A DNA stretch of 64,000 bases from Haloechinothrix_A salitolerans (GCF_039544105.1 NZ_BAABLA010000026.1), one strand, 5' to 3'. Counted from the stretch's first letter, positions 1-8,869 are shown. Notes: a model not told the origin generated them from the sequence alone. Numbers and translations are program-made.

Positions 1-163
1 AAGGGGGAGCCAAGACATCGAACAACGACTCTTTGAGCCCGCCGTGAGTCGCCAGATCGATCTCGCCAGCAGTGTCCACGAGGATGACGTCGCCGTCAAG
101 CTGTCGCACCGCGACGTCGAGTGATCCGCTGCCTGGGGAGCATCCGTGATCGGTGTACGTCAT
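1..163 (-). CDS. STAS-domain anti-sigma factor antagonist, 3' part missing
   Basis: This is the N-terminal 54 codons of a gene that runs off the left edge of the window. The ATG at 163 has a GAGG-type ribosome site about 10 bases upstream. The peptide has the beta-strand pattern of STAS anti-anti-sigma proteins, including a GEIDLAT segment that matches GEIDLLT in the complete STAS protein at 17084-17440. Such proteins bind anti-sigma kinases in a partner-switching cascade and release a stress sigma factor when dephosphorylated. The phosphorylatable serine lies beyond the edge and cannot be checked. Family assignment is good for so short a piece; the partner is unknown. Confidence 0.7.
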   Translation of the reverse strand, partial: MTYTDHGCSPGSGSLDVAVRQLDGDVILVDTAGEIDLATHGGLKESLFDVLAPP

Positions 164-433
164 CGGTCTCGCCTCATCCAGTCGATGAGAGACGGTCATG
201 TCCTGCCTCTGCCTTCACGGTGCCACGGGCGACGTGAACACGACAACTTGATATCGGAGGTATGTTGGATTCATAACGATCTCCGAGGCTTCCTGATTCC
301 GATCCGGTGACAGGCCTTGTGGCCGCGCCAAAGGTCACGGTCACAAGGCTATCGGCCACCGGCACGAGCGGAGGCCGTCGACGACGCGGGCCCCGCGGCG
401 TTAGAGCTGTGGGGCCCGGCCGATGCGACTCGC

Positions 434-997
434 TCAGGTCTGCCGCCCGGACAGCGTGTCCCGGATCTTGTCGATGAACGCCGTTCCCGGCGCGAGGACA
501 AGGTTGGCGGGTGGGGTGTTCGGCGCGCTGGGATGCGGCCGGGTCGGCGCGACCTTTTTGGCCTGCTCTACCTTCGACCCGAGGTCACGCAGTTCGTCCG
601 CGGTGCAGGCGTGTTGCAGCTTCGGCAGCAGATTGTTCTCCTCGTCCTCGACGTGGTGGCGCACATCCTGGATGAGCTGACGCAACAGCTGGTCGAACTT
701 CTCGTCGGTCGCGTCCGCCGATTCCAGCTGCTTCATGATCTTCTCAGCCTCGCCGTGCTCCTCGATTTCTTTGTCTGCGATTTGCTCGCCGCCGTCGAGA
801 TACCTGCGGACCGCCGGGTACATGAACTGCTCCTCGGCGATGGAGTGACGTACGAGTTCCGCGATGACGTGGTCGGTGAGGTTGTGGCGGTATTCGGCGT
901 CACCTGCGCCGCTTTCCAATTCGCTGAATGCCTGCTCCACCGCCCGGTGGTCGTTCACGATCACCGAGACCAGATCGGCTTGCTGCGCGGCGGTCAT
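434..997 (-). CDS. Hemerythrin HHE cation-binding domain protein
   Basis: A 187-residue protein whose first 140 residues form a four-helix hemerythrin-like bundle. Candidate di-iron ligands are H17, H51 with E55 (HSIAEEQFMYP), E79/H80 (EIEEHGEAEK) and the H113-H114 HHVEDEENNLLP motif. The tail from about 145 is Pro/Ala-rich. The family binds a non-haem di-iron centre and is linked to O2, NO or peroxide sensing or storage in actinobacteria. The start is firm: GAGGAGG lies nine bases before the ATG. A stress-type promoter (1044-1068) drives the gene. Its exact ligand is not predictable from sequence. Confidence 0.9.
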   Translation of the reverse strand: MTAAQQADLVSVIVNDHRAVEQAFSELESGAGDAEYRHNLTDHVIAELVRHSIAEEQFMYPAVRRYLDGGEQIADKEIEEHGEAEKIMKQLESADATDEKFDQLLRQLIQDVRHHVEDEENNLLPKLQHACTADELRDLGSKVEQAKKVAPTRPHPSAPNTPPANLVLAPGTAFIDKIRDTLSGRQT

Positions 998-1043
998 AGA
1001 CGTCGTCCTCCTCAGTAGGTTGTCAGTTCGGGATATTCGAGGG

Positions 1044-1068
1044 GTACCCGTCGACGGTGACCGGAAAC
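1044..1068 (-). promoter_or_regulatory. Sigma B/F-type promoter of the hemerythrin gene
   Basis: Read on the minus strand it is GTTT, 15 bases, GGGTAC. That matches the sigma F/B consensus (GTTT N15-17 GGGTAT/C) exactly. The hemerythrin ATG lies 46 bases downstream with its own ribosome site, so a leadered mRNA is expected. Confidence 0.7.
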
Positions 1069-1099
1069 GACCGCGTTCGTCTCGGACACGTACCGGTGG

Positions 1100-2650
1100 T
1101 CACCGGCGGCGATACCAGGTGGTGCCGACGACCATGTCGTCGACACCACGGGTCTCGCAGTACTCCACGAGGTCGGACATGTGGTTGATGAATCCGTGGC
1201 CCTTGTGGTTGAGCGAGGTATTGCACGTCATGCCGATGCCGTATTCCTCGGCCGCCGCGGACAGCAGTCGATGTAGTTCGGGATTGCTGGCCTGCTCGAC
1301 GGTCTGTACGCGTGCGGTCCCGTCCACGTGCGTGACCGCGCCGTAGCGCTCGGCGGCCAACCGCTGGAAGTACAGCATGTACGGGTCGGCGATCGGCTCG
1401 GTGAACGCCGTATCCAGATCCTCGACGCGGCAGGCTGGCGCGATGGGGCGATAGTCCTCGCGCTGCTTGATGTGGTTGAGCCGGTCCTTGGTAGCGGCGT
1501 GAAACGGCTCCGCCAGCAGGGATCGGTTGCCCAGCGCTCGTGGGCCGATCTCCCACCGGCCCTGCACCCAGGCCACGATGTGCCCGTCGGCCATGGCCCG
1601 TGCCAGCGCGCGATGGTGCAGCGCCACGGCTTGCCAGCGGTCCGGATCAGGCGTCCGGTCGACGGCGAAGTCGAGGCCGCGGTAGACGTCCCAGTTGATG
1701 TGCGGATCGCCCTCGATGGCGAGCTGCGCGTCGATAGCGGTGCCGATGGCGGACCCGGAGTCGTTCGTGCACGGTGGCACGAATACCGATGAGAAGAAAC
1801 CGTCGGTGCGCCACCGCTGGTTCCACTCGCAGTTCAGGCCGCAGCCACCGGATATCCGTAGTGGTACCCCTGGCGGTAGGTTCTCCTTGGCAGCCTTAGC
1901 GAAGACCTCGTAGATCCGCTGGGTCAGCAACGCAGCGGCGTCGGTCGCGGCGGGCGCGGTGACGCCGGCGTTGTATACCGGCGAGTCTCGGAAGCGGTGC
2001 TTCGGCGCGGGATACACCGGATCGACCGTCAGCAACCGTTCGACGGTCTCGGCGACCGTCCGATTGGCCGCTGCCGCGTCCGCGTCGCCGTACGCGGCCA
2101 GCGCCATCAGCTTGCCGCTGTCGCTGAGGTCCGGGACGGCGCCCTCATCGGGAAAGGTCGGATCCGCCAACGCGAACAACAGAGCATAGCGAGCACCGGG
2201 GGCGGTGAGCACCGGAAGCTCGCGAGTGATCTCGTACCGCTCGTCCACGACGTAGAACGCGCCCGTCACCCCCTCCCACACCAGCACCGCCTGCTGCTGC
2301 GGGCGCTCCGGCCTCGGCGCCATGCCCAGCGTCATCGCGATGTGCGAGCGTACGTGCGACGACGTGACGTACTCGACGGGGATGCCGAACCAGCGCGTCG
2401 CACGCCGCCGCGGGGCGTCGACACCGTGGTAGCCAGCGGCGATGGGCAGCGTGCCACTTTGCCAGCCACCCAGTGCGACGACGTCCGGGCTGCGGTCGGT
2501 GAGCTCCGCTATCTGGTAGAGGGTCGTTGGCGTCAAGACGGAATGGCGCGGATAGGTGTCCTTTTCGGACTCAAGGGACATGACGAGGCGCCGGTCGTCG
2601 ATGATCGCCGCGGCGCCGTCGTGGCCAGGCTTCACCGCGGCGATTAGCAT
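1100..2650 (-). CDS. NodU/CmcH-family carbamoyltransferase
   Basis: A 516-residue O-carbamoyltransferase of the NodU/CmcH/TobZ type, which transfers a carbamoyl group from carbamoyl phosphate through a carbamoyl-adenylate. The N-terminal Kae1-like ATP domain begins with AVKPGHDGAAAI, where the His and Asp belong to the metal site. The C-terminal domain contains WEIGPRALGNRSLLA and a late TCNTSLNHKGHGF segment, both typical of the family. The start has a GGGAGAG ribosome site. It lies downstream of chaB on the same strand with a 40-bp gap, so the two are probably co-transcribed. The acceptor (sugar or natural product) is unknown. It is not a close copy of the second carbamoyltransferase at 41658-43283. 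Confidence 0.88.
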   Translation of the reverse strand: MLIAAVKPGHDGAAAIIDDRRLVMSLESEKDTYPRHSVLTPTTLYQIAELTDRSPDVVALGGWQSGTLPIAAGYHGVDAPRRRATRWFGIPVEYVTSSHVRSHIAMTLGMAPRPERPQQQAVLVWEGVTGAFYVVDERYEITRELPVLTAPGARYALLFALADPTFPDEGAVPDLSDSGKLMALAAYGDADAAAANRTVAETVERLLTVDPVYPAPKHRFRDSPVYNAGVTAPAATDAAALLTQRIYEVFAKAAKENLPPGVPLRISGGCGLNCEWNQRWRTDGFFSSVFVPPCTNDSGSAIGTAIDAQLAIEGDPHINWDVYRGLDFAVDRTPDPDRWQAVALHHRALARAMADGHIVAWVQGRWEIGPRALGNRSLLAEPFHAATKDRLNHIKQREDYRPIAPACRVEDLDTAFTEPIADPYMLYFQRLAAERYGAVTHVDGTARVQTVEQASNPELHRLLSAAAEEYGIGMTCNTSLNHKGHGFINHMSDLVEYCETRGVDDMVVGTTWYRRR

Positions 2651-2690
2651 GGCCGTACTCTCCCGCTCGGGGACGGAGCCCTGCGCGATG

Positions 2691-3092
2691 TCACTGTCCC
2701 CTTGCCCGCGCTGTCTGGCGTTTGTTCGCCTTCTCGATGGCCTTGACCAGGTCCTGCTTGCTCATGTTCGAACGCCCCTCGATGTTGAGGCGTTGCGCCA
2801 TCTCATATAGGTGTTGCTTGCTGGCCGACGCGTCGACACCGCCCGCCGTCGGTTTGTCGGGCTGGCCGGCGCCGCGCTTGGCCTGTTCATCCGACGGCCC
2901 CTTGCCGTCCTTCGGCTCCCAATGGTCGCCGACCTTCTCGAACTGGTGCTTGAGTGCGGCGAACGCCGTTTGGTGGGCGCGCCTGCCCTCGCCGTAGGTC
3001 TCGACGGCGGAGTCGTGCGCCTTGATCCATGTCCGCTGTGCCTTGGCGGGGGACCGTTGGATTGTGCTCGGTAGTTCCTTGCGCCCTGGCAT
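2691..3092 (-). CDS. ChaB family protein with C-terminal Rho-N/SAP-like domain
   Basis: A 133-residue basic protein. Residues 1-60 match the ChaB family (MPGRKELPSTIQRSP start, then KAQRTWIKAHDSAVETYGEG and KVGDHW). Residues 90-133 form a Rho-N-like helix-extended-helix (LYEMAQRLNIEGRSNMSKQDLVKAI), a small nucleic-acid-binding module. ChaB was named as a regulator of the ChaA cation antiporter, but actinobacterial ChaB proteins are mostly uncharacterised and often lie among stress genes. The ATG is preceded by GAGGTGA. It is transcribed divergently from the esterase gene at 3265. Confidence 0.85.
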   Translation of the reverse strand: MPGRKELPSTIQRSPAKAQRTWIKAHDSAVETYGEGRRAHQTAFAALKHQFEKVGDHWEPKDGKGPSDEQAKRGAGQPDKPTAGGVDASASKQHLYEMAQRLNIEGRSNMSKQDLVKAIEKANKRQTARARGQ

Positions 3093-3134
3093 GGTTCACC
3101 TCGCTTGCGTCGGTGATCGCCTGACGTCACCGGG

Positions 3135-3159
3135 GTTCCCTGCCCTCGTCAGCACAAAC
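3135..3159 (-). promoter_or_regulatory. Sigma B/F-like promoter for chaB and the carbamoyltransferase
   Basis: On the minus strand the sequence is GTTT, 15 bases, GGGAAC. The -10 differs from GGGTAC by one base. The same GGGAAC variant recurs at 33868-33892 and 53508-53533, which argues against chance. Confidence 0.5.
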
Positions 3160-3196
3160 CTCGCCAGGTCGGGCCTCACTCGGCGGGCGAATCGGT

Positions 3197-3222
3197 GGTT
3201 GGCGAGTCGTGCCGGTGGGTAT
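3197..3222 (+). promoter_or_regulatory. Sigma B/F-type promoter for the esterase-alcohol dehydrogenase operon
   Basis: GGTT, 16 bases, GGGTAT, fitting GNNT-N14-16-GGGTAT/C. It is positioned 42 bases before the GTG start at 3265 and is divergent from the promoter at 3135-3159. Confidence 0.6.
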
Positions 3223-3264
3223 GTCAGCCATGAACGCGAACCTGCGCGGAGGTGGAGGAGGCCT

Positions 3265-4581
3265 GTGACCGTGAAAACGACTGACCAGCTGGCCGAGCAG
3301 GCGGACGTCTTGAACAACCCGTACGACCTGGACCGGCTGCTGTCGCGGACGTCGACCGCACGGGTCGTACTGATCGGCGAGGCCTCGCACGGCACCTCCG
3401 AGTTCTACCGCTGGCGCGCGGAGCTGACGAAACGGCTGATCACCGAGCAGGGTTTCGGGCTCGTCGCCGTGGAGGGCGACTGGCCGGACTGCCACCGCCT
3501 GCACTGCTGCGTCCGGGGAGCGCCCGGCGCGCCCAACGACCCGGCCGCGGTGCTGTGGGGCTTCCAGCGCTGGCCGCGCTGGATGTGGGGCAACGAGGAG
3601 GTCGCGGAATTCGCGCGCTGGCTACGGGAGCTGAACACCAGCGAGCTGGCGGGCACCGTCGGGCCCAGCTATCCGGTTGGTTTCCACGGCCTCGACGTCT
3701 ACAGCCTGTGGGACTCCCTCGACGCCGTCGTCGGCTACCTGCGCCAGCACCGCCCGGAGCACCTGAAGACCGCGCTCGCCGCCGCTCGCTGTTTCGAGCC
3801 CTATCGCGAGGACCCGCAGGCCTACGCCTACGCCACCCGGCTGGTGCCGGAGGACTGCGAGCAGGAAGTCGTGCGGTTGCTCAGCGCGGCGGCGGAACGG
3901 AACTCGGGCCACGGGGCGGGCATGGACAAGGACTTCGTGGCGCGGCAGAACGCCGAGGTCGTCGCGGAGGCGGAGCGTTACTACCGCGCGATGCTGCGCG
4001 GCGGACCCGACTCCTGGAACATCCGCGACCGGCACATGATGGCTACGCTGCACCGGCTGTTCGACGCCTACCCGCAAGGCACGAAGGCCGTCGTGTGGGC
4101 GCACAACACCCACATCGGTGACGCCCGCGCCACCGACATGGCGGCGGCGGGCATGGTCAACATCGGCCAGCTCGCCAGGGAGGAACTCGGCCAGGGCGAC
4201 GTCGTCCTCGTCGGCTTCGGCAGCCACCGGGGCAGCGTGATCGCGTCCGACACCTGGGGCGGGCCGGTGCAACGCAAGCCAGTGCCAGCCGCACGCGGGA
4301 GCAGCATCGAAGCCGAGTGCCACCAGGCGCTGCCCGGCGAGGACGCGCTCTGGGTGTTCGGCGACATCGGCGACGAACGGTGGGCGGGGGAGGTCTGGGA
4401 TCACCGCGCGATCGGCGTCATCTACCACCCCGAGCGCGAGCACCGCGGCAACTACGTGCCCACCATTCTCAACCGCCGCTACGACGCGTACATCCACTGC
4501 GACAACACCCAGGCGCTGGCCCCGCTGCATCCGATCGAGCCCGCACGCGGCGAGGCGGAAACCTATCCCGTCGGCCTGTGA
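3265..4581 (+). CDS. Erythromycin esterase family protein
   Basis: A roughly 438-residue member of the EreA/EreB-like fold. Diagnostic segments are LIGEASHGTSEFYRWR with the conserved Glu-His pair, VAVEGDWPDCHRL, WGNEEVAEF, and the later KAVVWAHNTHIGDA. In antibiotic resistance these enzymes hydrolyse macrolactones. Chromosomal actinobacterial copies in stress clusters, such as the esterase half of M. tuberculosis Rv2030c, have no proven substrate. Upstream in-frame codons overlap chaB, so I place the start at the GTG at 3265; a GTG at 3271 is better spaced from GGAGGAG and is the alternative. It sits 27 bp before the alcohol dehydrogenase gene. Macrolide resistance should not be assumed. Confidence 0.88.
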   Translation: MTVKTTDQLAEQADVLNNPYDLDRLLSRTSTARVVLIGEASHGTSEFYRWRAELTKRLITEQGFGLVAVEGDWPDCHRLHCCVRGAPGAPNDPAAVLWGFQRWPRWMWGNEEVAEFARWLRELNTSELAGTVGPSYPVGFHGLDVYSLWDSLDAVVGYLRQHRPEHLKTALAAARCFEPYREDPQAYAYATRLVPEDCEQEVVRLLSAAAERNSGHGAGMDKDFVARQNAEVVAEAERYYRAMLRGGPDSWNIRDRHMMATLHRLFDAYPQGTKAVVWAHNTHIGDARATDMAAAGMVNIGQLAREELGQGDVVLVGFGSHRGSVIASDTWGGPVQRKPVPAARGSSIEAECHQALPGEDALWVFGDIGDERWAGEVWDHRAIGVIYHPEREHRGNYVPTILNRRYDAYIHCDNTQALAPLHPIEPARGEAETYPVGL

Positions 4582-4608
4582 GGCGACGGCAACCGAGAGG
4601 AGGCGCTG

Positions 4609-5793
4609 GTGAAAGCGTTGACATGGCACGGCATCGGTGACGTCCGCGTCGAGGACGCGCCCGACCCGCGCATCGAGGAACCCACCGACGCGGTCGTGCG
4701 GATGACGTCCACCGCGATCTGCGGTTCCGACCTGCATCTCTACGACGTGCTCGGTATGTTCCTCACGCCGGGCGACATCCTCGGCCACGAGCCGATGGGC
4801 ATCGTGGAGGAGGTCGGCCCGCAGGTCAGCCACATCAAGCCCGGTGACAGGGTCGTGGTGCCGTTCAACATCTCCTGCGGGCAGTGCTGGATGTGCCGTG
4901 GCGGCTACATGGCGCAGTGCGAGACCACCCAGGTGCGTGACCAGGGCAAGGGTGCCGCGTTGTTCGGCTACACGTCGCTGTACGGCTCGGTGCCCGGCGC
5001 GCAGGCGGAGTACCTGCGGGTGCCGCAGGCGCACTTCGGGCCGATCCCGGTGCCGGAGGGGCCGCCGGACGAGCGGTTCCTGTTCCTGTCCGACATTCTG
5101 CCGACCGCGTGGCAGGCCGTGCGCTACGCCGACGTCGGGGAAGGCAGCACCTGCGCCGTCATCGGGCTCGGCCCCGTCGGGCAGTTCTGCGTGCGCGTCG
5201 CCCGCTACCTCAGCGCGGAGCGGGTCATCGGCGTCGACAACGTGCCGGAACGTCTTGAGCTCGCGCGCAAGCACGGCGCCGAGGTCATCGACACCTCGCG
5301 GACCAGCGACGTCGGCGCGGCGATCAAGGACGCCACCGGCGGGCGTGGGGCTGACGGTGTCGTGGACGCGGTCGGCATGGAGGCGCACGGCTCGCCGTTG
5401 GCGGAGCTGGCGCAGCGCGCGGCGGGCAAGCTGCCCGACGCCGTCGCCAAGCAGGCCATGCAGCGGTTCGGCGTTGACAGGATGGCGGCGATGACCACGG
5501 CGTTCGACTCCGTGCGCCGGGCGGGCACCGTCTCACTGATCGGCGTCTACGGCGGCCAAGCCGACGCCATGCCGATGCTGGACCTGTTCGACAAGGGCAT
5601 CACGCTGCGGATGGGCCAGGCGCACGTGAAGCGGTGGGTCGACGAGATCATGCCCGCCGTCACCGGCGACATCGACCCGCTCGGCACTGAGGACCTCACC
5701 ACCCACCGGATGCCGCTGTCCGAGGCTCCGCACGGCTATGAACTGTTCAAACACAAGAAGGACAACTGCATCAAGGTGGTCCTCAAGCCCTGA
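4609..5793 (+). CDS. Zinc-dependent alcohol/formaldehyde dehydrogenase-like oxidoreductase (MDR)
   Basis: A 394-residue medium-chain dehydrogenase. Catalytic zinc ligands are C38, H60 and E61 (ICGSDLH, GHEPMG). The structural zinc lobe is C90, C93, C96 and C104. The Rossmann motif is GLGPVGQFCVRVA, near residues 186-198. The insert resembles glutathione-independent formaldehyde dehydrogenase and threonine-dehydrogenase-like members, so the substrate is probably an alcohol or aldehyde and the cofactor NAD(P). The GTG start has a strong GAGAGGAGG site. It is the second gene of the operon begun by the esterase-like gene. Confidence 0.87.
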   Translation: MKALTWHGIGDVRVEDAPDPRIEEPTDAVVRMTSTAICGSDLHLYDVLGMFLTPGDILGHEPMGIVEEVGPQVSHIKPGDRVVVPFNISCGQCWMCRGGYMAQCETTQVRDQGKGAALFGYTSLYGSVPGAQAEYLRVPQAHFGPIPVPEGPPDERFLFLSDILPTAWQAVRYADVGEGSTCAVIGLGPVGQFCVRVARYLSAERVIGVDNVPERLELARKHGAEVIDTSRTSDVGAAIKDATGGRGADGVVDAVGMEAHGSPLAELAQRAAGKLPDAVAKQAMQRFGVDRMAAMTTAFDSVRRAGTVSLIGVYGGQADAMPMLDLFDKGITLRMGQAHVKRWVDEIMPAVTGDIDPLGTEDLTTHRMPLSEAPHGYELFKHKKDNCIKVVLKP

Positions 5794-5860
5794 CCGCCGC
5801 GAGTGCCCCGCCGCCGCACTGCCGCCGCGCGGGGCGGCTCGCCACGCCGCCGCCGCGAGC

Positions 5861-5909
5861 GGATCTTGAGCGCTTCTGTCGGACGGACAACCCATAATGC
5901 TCAAGATCC
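5861..5909. repeat. 11-bp perfect inverted repeat between convergent genes
   Basis: GGATCTTGAGC at 5861-5871 is repeated as its exact reverse complement at 5899-5909, with a 27-base spacer. It lies between the stop codons of two convergent genes. It could form a long-loop hairpin terminator, bind a dimeric regulator, or be a dispersed repeat. There is no U-tract. No function is claimed. Confidence 0.6.
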
Positions 5910-5957
5910 ACGGGGAAGGGCTGCGGGTGGCGGGCGAGCGGGCGAGCTGGTCAGGCC

Positions 5958-7781
5958 TCAGTCGTTGCCGTGCCGCCGGATTGTCGGTCCGCGTGCGGAC
6001 GTCAGGTTGAACGCGGTGGCCACCAGCGGGATATGGGACAGCGCCTGCGGAAAGTTGCCGAGCAGTCTGCGCTCGTGCGGGTCGTATTGCTCGGACAGCA
6101 GCCCGACGTCGTTGCGCAACGAGAGCAGGTGCTCGAACATTTGTCGGCCCTGCTCGACGTCGCCCCGCAGCACGTAGCTGTCGGCGAGCCAGAACGAGCA
6201 CGCCAGGAACGCGCCTTCGCCGGACGGCAGACCGTCGACGGGGTGGGTACCGCCCTCGTGCTCGCTGCCGGGCGCCGCGGTGCGGTAGCGCAACACCATC
6301 CGGTCGACCGTGAGGTCTTCCTCGATAGCACGGGTGGTGCCGAGCACGCGCTCGTCGGTGGCGGGCAAGAACCCGACGTGCGGCAGTCGCAGCAGCGCGG
6401 CGTCGACGTCGCGGGTGCCGTAGTGCTGGGTGAACGTGTTGCGCTCGGCATCGTAGCCGTGTCGACAGACATCGTCGTGGATGTCCTCACGCAGCTGCTT
6501 CCAGCGTTGCGGCTCGCCGTCGAGGTCGAACGTCTCCGCCGCGCGCACCGCGCGGTCGGCGGCGACCCATGCCATCACCTTGGAGTAGGTGAACTGCCGC
6601 CGTGGCCCCCTGATCTCCCAGATCCCGTTGTCGGGTTCGCGCCAGTTGCCCTCAAGGAAGTCCATTAGCTCGCGCTGCACGCGCCAGGCGTCGGGGTCGG
6701 GCGGGATGCCGTGCGACCGCGCCTGGTGGAAGGCATCCATCAGCTCGCCGTAGCTGTCGAGCTGGAACTGGCCCGCCGCCTTGTTGCCGATCCGCACCGG
6801 CGTCGAGCCCTCGTAGCCGGGTAGCCAGTCCAGTTCCTGTTCGGCGAGACGTCGTTGGCCGTTGACGGCGTACATGATCTGCATCTGCTCCGGTCGGCCC
6901 GCCGTCGCGCGCAGTAGCCACTCGCGCCAGGCCTTGGCCTCGTCGACGTAGCCCGCGTCGAGGAACGCGAGCAGCGTGAAGGTGGCGTCGCGGACCCAGC
7001 AGTAGCGGTAGTCCCAGTTGCGGACACCCCCGATCCGCTCCGGCAGCGACGTCGTCGGCGCGCCAACGATCCCGCCGGTCGGCGCGAACGTGAGTGCCTT
7101 GAGCGTGATCAGGGAGCGTACGACCGCGTCGCGGTACTCGCCGTGGTACGAGCACCGCCGTGCCCACTCTTGCCACCAGCGCACGGTGTGGTCGATCTTC
7201 TCGTCGGCGGCCCGGCGTTGCTCCGGCGGTTGCTCGCCGTAGATAAGCCGGAAAGTCGCGTGCTCGCCCTCACGCACTTGGAAGCGGCTGGTCACCGATG
7301 GCCGTTGCGTGATCTCGCACGCCACATCCGCATCGAGGGTCAGCGCGTCGGGGCCCGCGACCACCCTGATTTGGCCGCCGTCGGTGATTCGGTGCCACGG
7401 CACGGTCTCGCCGTAGGCCGTGCGCGGGGCGAACTCGCTGATCATGTCCACTGTGCCGGAAACGCCGCGTACCTGCCGGATCAGGTCAGGGACGCCGTCG
7501 CGCACCGGCATGCAGTCCACGATGCGCACCGTGCCGTCGGCGTTGCTCAGCTCCGTCTCCAGCACGAGCGAGTCCTCGACGTAGCGTCGTCTGGTGCAGC
7601 GATAGTCCCCGCTCGGGTGCAGCGACCATCGGCCGTGCTCACGGTCGCCGAGCAGCGCGGTGAAGCACGCATCCGAGTCGAAGCTGGGCAGACAGAGCCA
7701 GTCGACGGACCCGTCCGTGCTGATGAGCGCCGCGGTCTGGGTGTCGCCAACTAGCGCGTAGTCCTCGATATGTGCGGGCAC
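5958..7781 (-). CDS. Glycoside hydrolase family 15 protein (trehalase/glucoamylase type)
   Basis: About 607 residues, starting at a GTG with AGGGAGG four bases upstream; the longer upstream frame overlaps the SDR gene and is rejected. The N-terminal beta domain begins IEDYALVGDTQTAALIS and continues with DWLCLPSFDS, typical of GH15 trehalase-like proteins. The (alpha/alpha)6 barrel contains RNWDYRYCWVRDA, NGIWEIRGPRRQFTYSK carrying the presumed general acid Glu, and LLSEQYDP carrying the presumed base Glu. Mycobacterial Rv2402-type GH15 enzymes with the same signatures are trehalases, so trehalose is the likely substrate, with short alpha-glucans as the alternative. No signal peptide is seen. 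It follows the SDR gene by 32 bp. Confidence 0.9.
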   Translation of the reverse strand: MPAHIEDYALVGDTQTAALISTDGSVDWLCLPSFDSDACFTALLGDREHGRWSLHPSGDYRCTRRRYVEDSLVLETELSNADGTVRIVDCMPVRDGVPDLIRQVRGVSGTVDMISEFAPRTAYGETVPWHRITDGGQIRVVAGPDALTLDADVACEITQRPSVTSRFQVREGEHATFRLIYGEQPPEQRRAADEKIDHTVRWWQEWARRCSYHGEYRDAVVRSLITLKALTFAPTGGIVGAPTTSLPERIGGVRNWDYRYCWVRDATFTLLAFLDAGYVDEAKAWREWLLRATAGRPEQMQIMYAVNGQRRLAEQELDWLPGYEGSTPVRIGNKAAGQFQLDSYGELMDAFHQARSHGIPPDPDAWRVQRELMDFLEGNWREPDNGIWEIRGPRRQFTYSKVMAWVAADRAVRAAETFDLDGEPQRWKQLREDIHDDVCRHGYDAERNTFTQHYGTRDVDAALLRLPHVGFLPATDERVLGTTRAIEEDLTVDRMVLRYRTAAPGSEHEGGTHPVDGLPSGEGAFLACSFWLADSYVLRGDVEQGRQMFEHLLSLRNDVGLLSEQYDPHERRLLGNFPQALSHIPLVATAFNLTSARGPTIRRHGND

Positions 7782-7813
7782 GTGCCCTCCCTGATGGTGG
7801 TTCGCACCGAGAA

Positions 7814-8869
7814 TTACCCGCGCCATGGCAGCTTGACACGTCGCCGCCTGCGTAGCGCCGCCGTCACCGCGACGGCGGCACCGGCCCCGGCCGCACCGAG
7901 CGCCGCGAGCGTGCCGTGGTGCTTCGACGCCCACAGTTGCCCGCTGTGTGGGTGTGCGTTGCGGTCGAACTGGCCGTGCGCGCCGAAGTCCTCACCGTCC
8001 GCGTCATCGGCGGGCGACCACAGGTTGCTCGGCCGGTTGGGATCGTGCCGCTGGGACGTCTGCTGAGCGTCGAACGCGTTACGAGCGAGGTAGCGGTCCA
8101 GCAGCCCCGGCGCGACCTTGTTGGCCACGAGCGTCGCGACCGTCGAGCCGCCGACCCAGTACTCGCGTCGCCGGGGACGCTCCGCGGCGTACACGATGGC
8201 GTCCGCGGCGACTTCTGGTTGGTAGATCGGCGGCATCGGCTGCGTCTCGCGCGGCAGCCGCGACAGCACCCAGCGGAACTGCGGCGTGTTGAGACCAGGT
8301 AGCTGCACCATAGTCAGCCGTACCGCCGTACGAGCGTGCAGCAGCTCTGCGCGCAGCGACTCGGTGAAGCCCTGGATGGCGTGCTTCGCGCCACAGTACG
8401 CCGTTTGCAGCGGAACGCCCCGATACGCCAGCGCGGAGCCGACCTGCACGATCGTGCCCCGGTCGCGCGGCAGCATCCGCCGCAACGCGGCCATGGTGCC
8501 ATGCACGTAACCGTGGTACGTGACGTCGGTGACCCGCCGGTACTCGGCGGGCTTCATCTCGGTGAAGCGCGCCAGCACCGAGGTGAAGGCGTTGTTCACC
8601 CAGACGTCGATCGGTCCCCACTCGCGTTCCACGCGCTCGGCCGCGTCGTCCACGGCGGCGTCATCGGCGATGTCGACCTCGAGCCGCAGTGCCTGGCCAC
8701 CGGCCTGCTCGACGTCTTCGGCGGCCGCGTCGAGGCCGCTGCTGCCGCGCGCCAGCACCGCGACCCGATCACCGCGCGCCGCGAACCTGCGCGCAGTGGC
8801 GCGCCCGACCCCACCACTGGCGCCGGTGACCACGACGACCTTGGCGTCCCTGCTGTCCGGTTTCGTCAT
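7814..8869 (-). CDS. SDR-family oxidoreductase with C-terminal membrane tail
   Basis: A 351-residue short-chain dehydrogenase. The cofactor motif is TGASGGVGRATA near residues 14-25. The catalytic set is the Ser of VGSALAY and the Tyr-x3-Lys of TAYCGAKHA. The first 250 residues are a standard SDR. The remainder is a linker followed by an Ala/Gly-rich hydrophobic segment and RRRRR, which looks like a single tail anchor with the basic side in the cytosol. ATG 8869 has AGGAGGTG seven bases upstream. Substrate unknown. It leads an operon with the GH15 gene. Confidence 0.87.
   Translation of the reverse strand: MTKPDSRDAKVVVVTGASGGVGRATARRFAARGDRVAVLARGSSGLDAAAEDVEQAGGQALRLEVDIADDAAVDDAAERVEREWGPIDVWVNNAFTSVLARFTEMKPAEYRRVTDVTYHGYVHGTMAALRRMLPRDRGTIVQVGSALAYRGVPLQTAYCGAKHAIQGFTESLRAELLHARTAVRLTMVQLPGLNTPQFRWVLSRLPRETQPMPPIYQPEVAADAIVYAAERPRRREYWVGGSTVATLVANKVAPGLLDRYLARNAFDAQQTSQRHDPNRPSNLWSPADDADGEDFGAHGQFDRNAHPHSGQLWASKHHGTLAALGAAGAGAAVAVTAALRRRRRVKLPWRG

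Noticed and set aside
3265..4581. Calling this gene a macrolide resistance determinant
   Set aside because: The fold is shared with uncharacterised stress proteins, and neither context nor sequence indicates macrolide hydrolysis.
3622..5388. 588-codon minus-strand open frame across the esterase and alcohol dehydrogenase genes
   Set aside because: It spans two well-supported plus-strand genes and has no recognisable domain or ribosome site.
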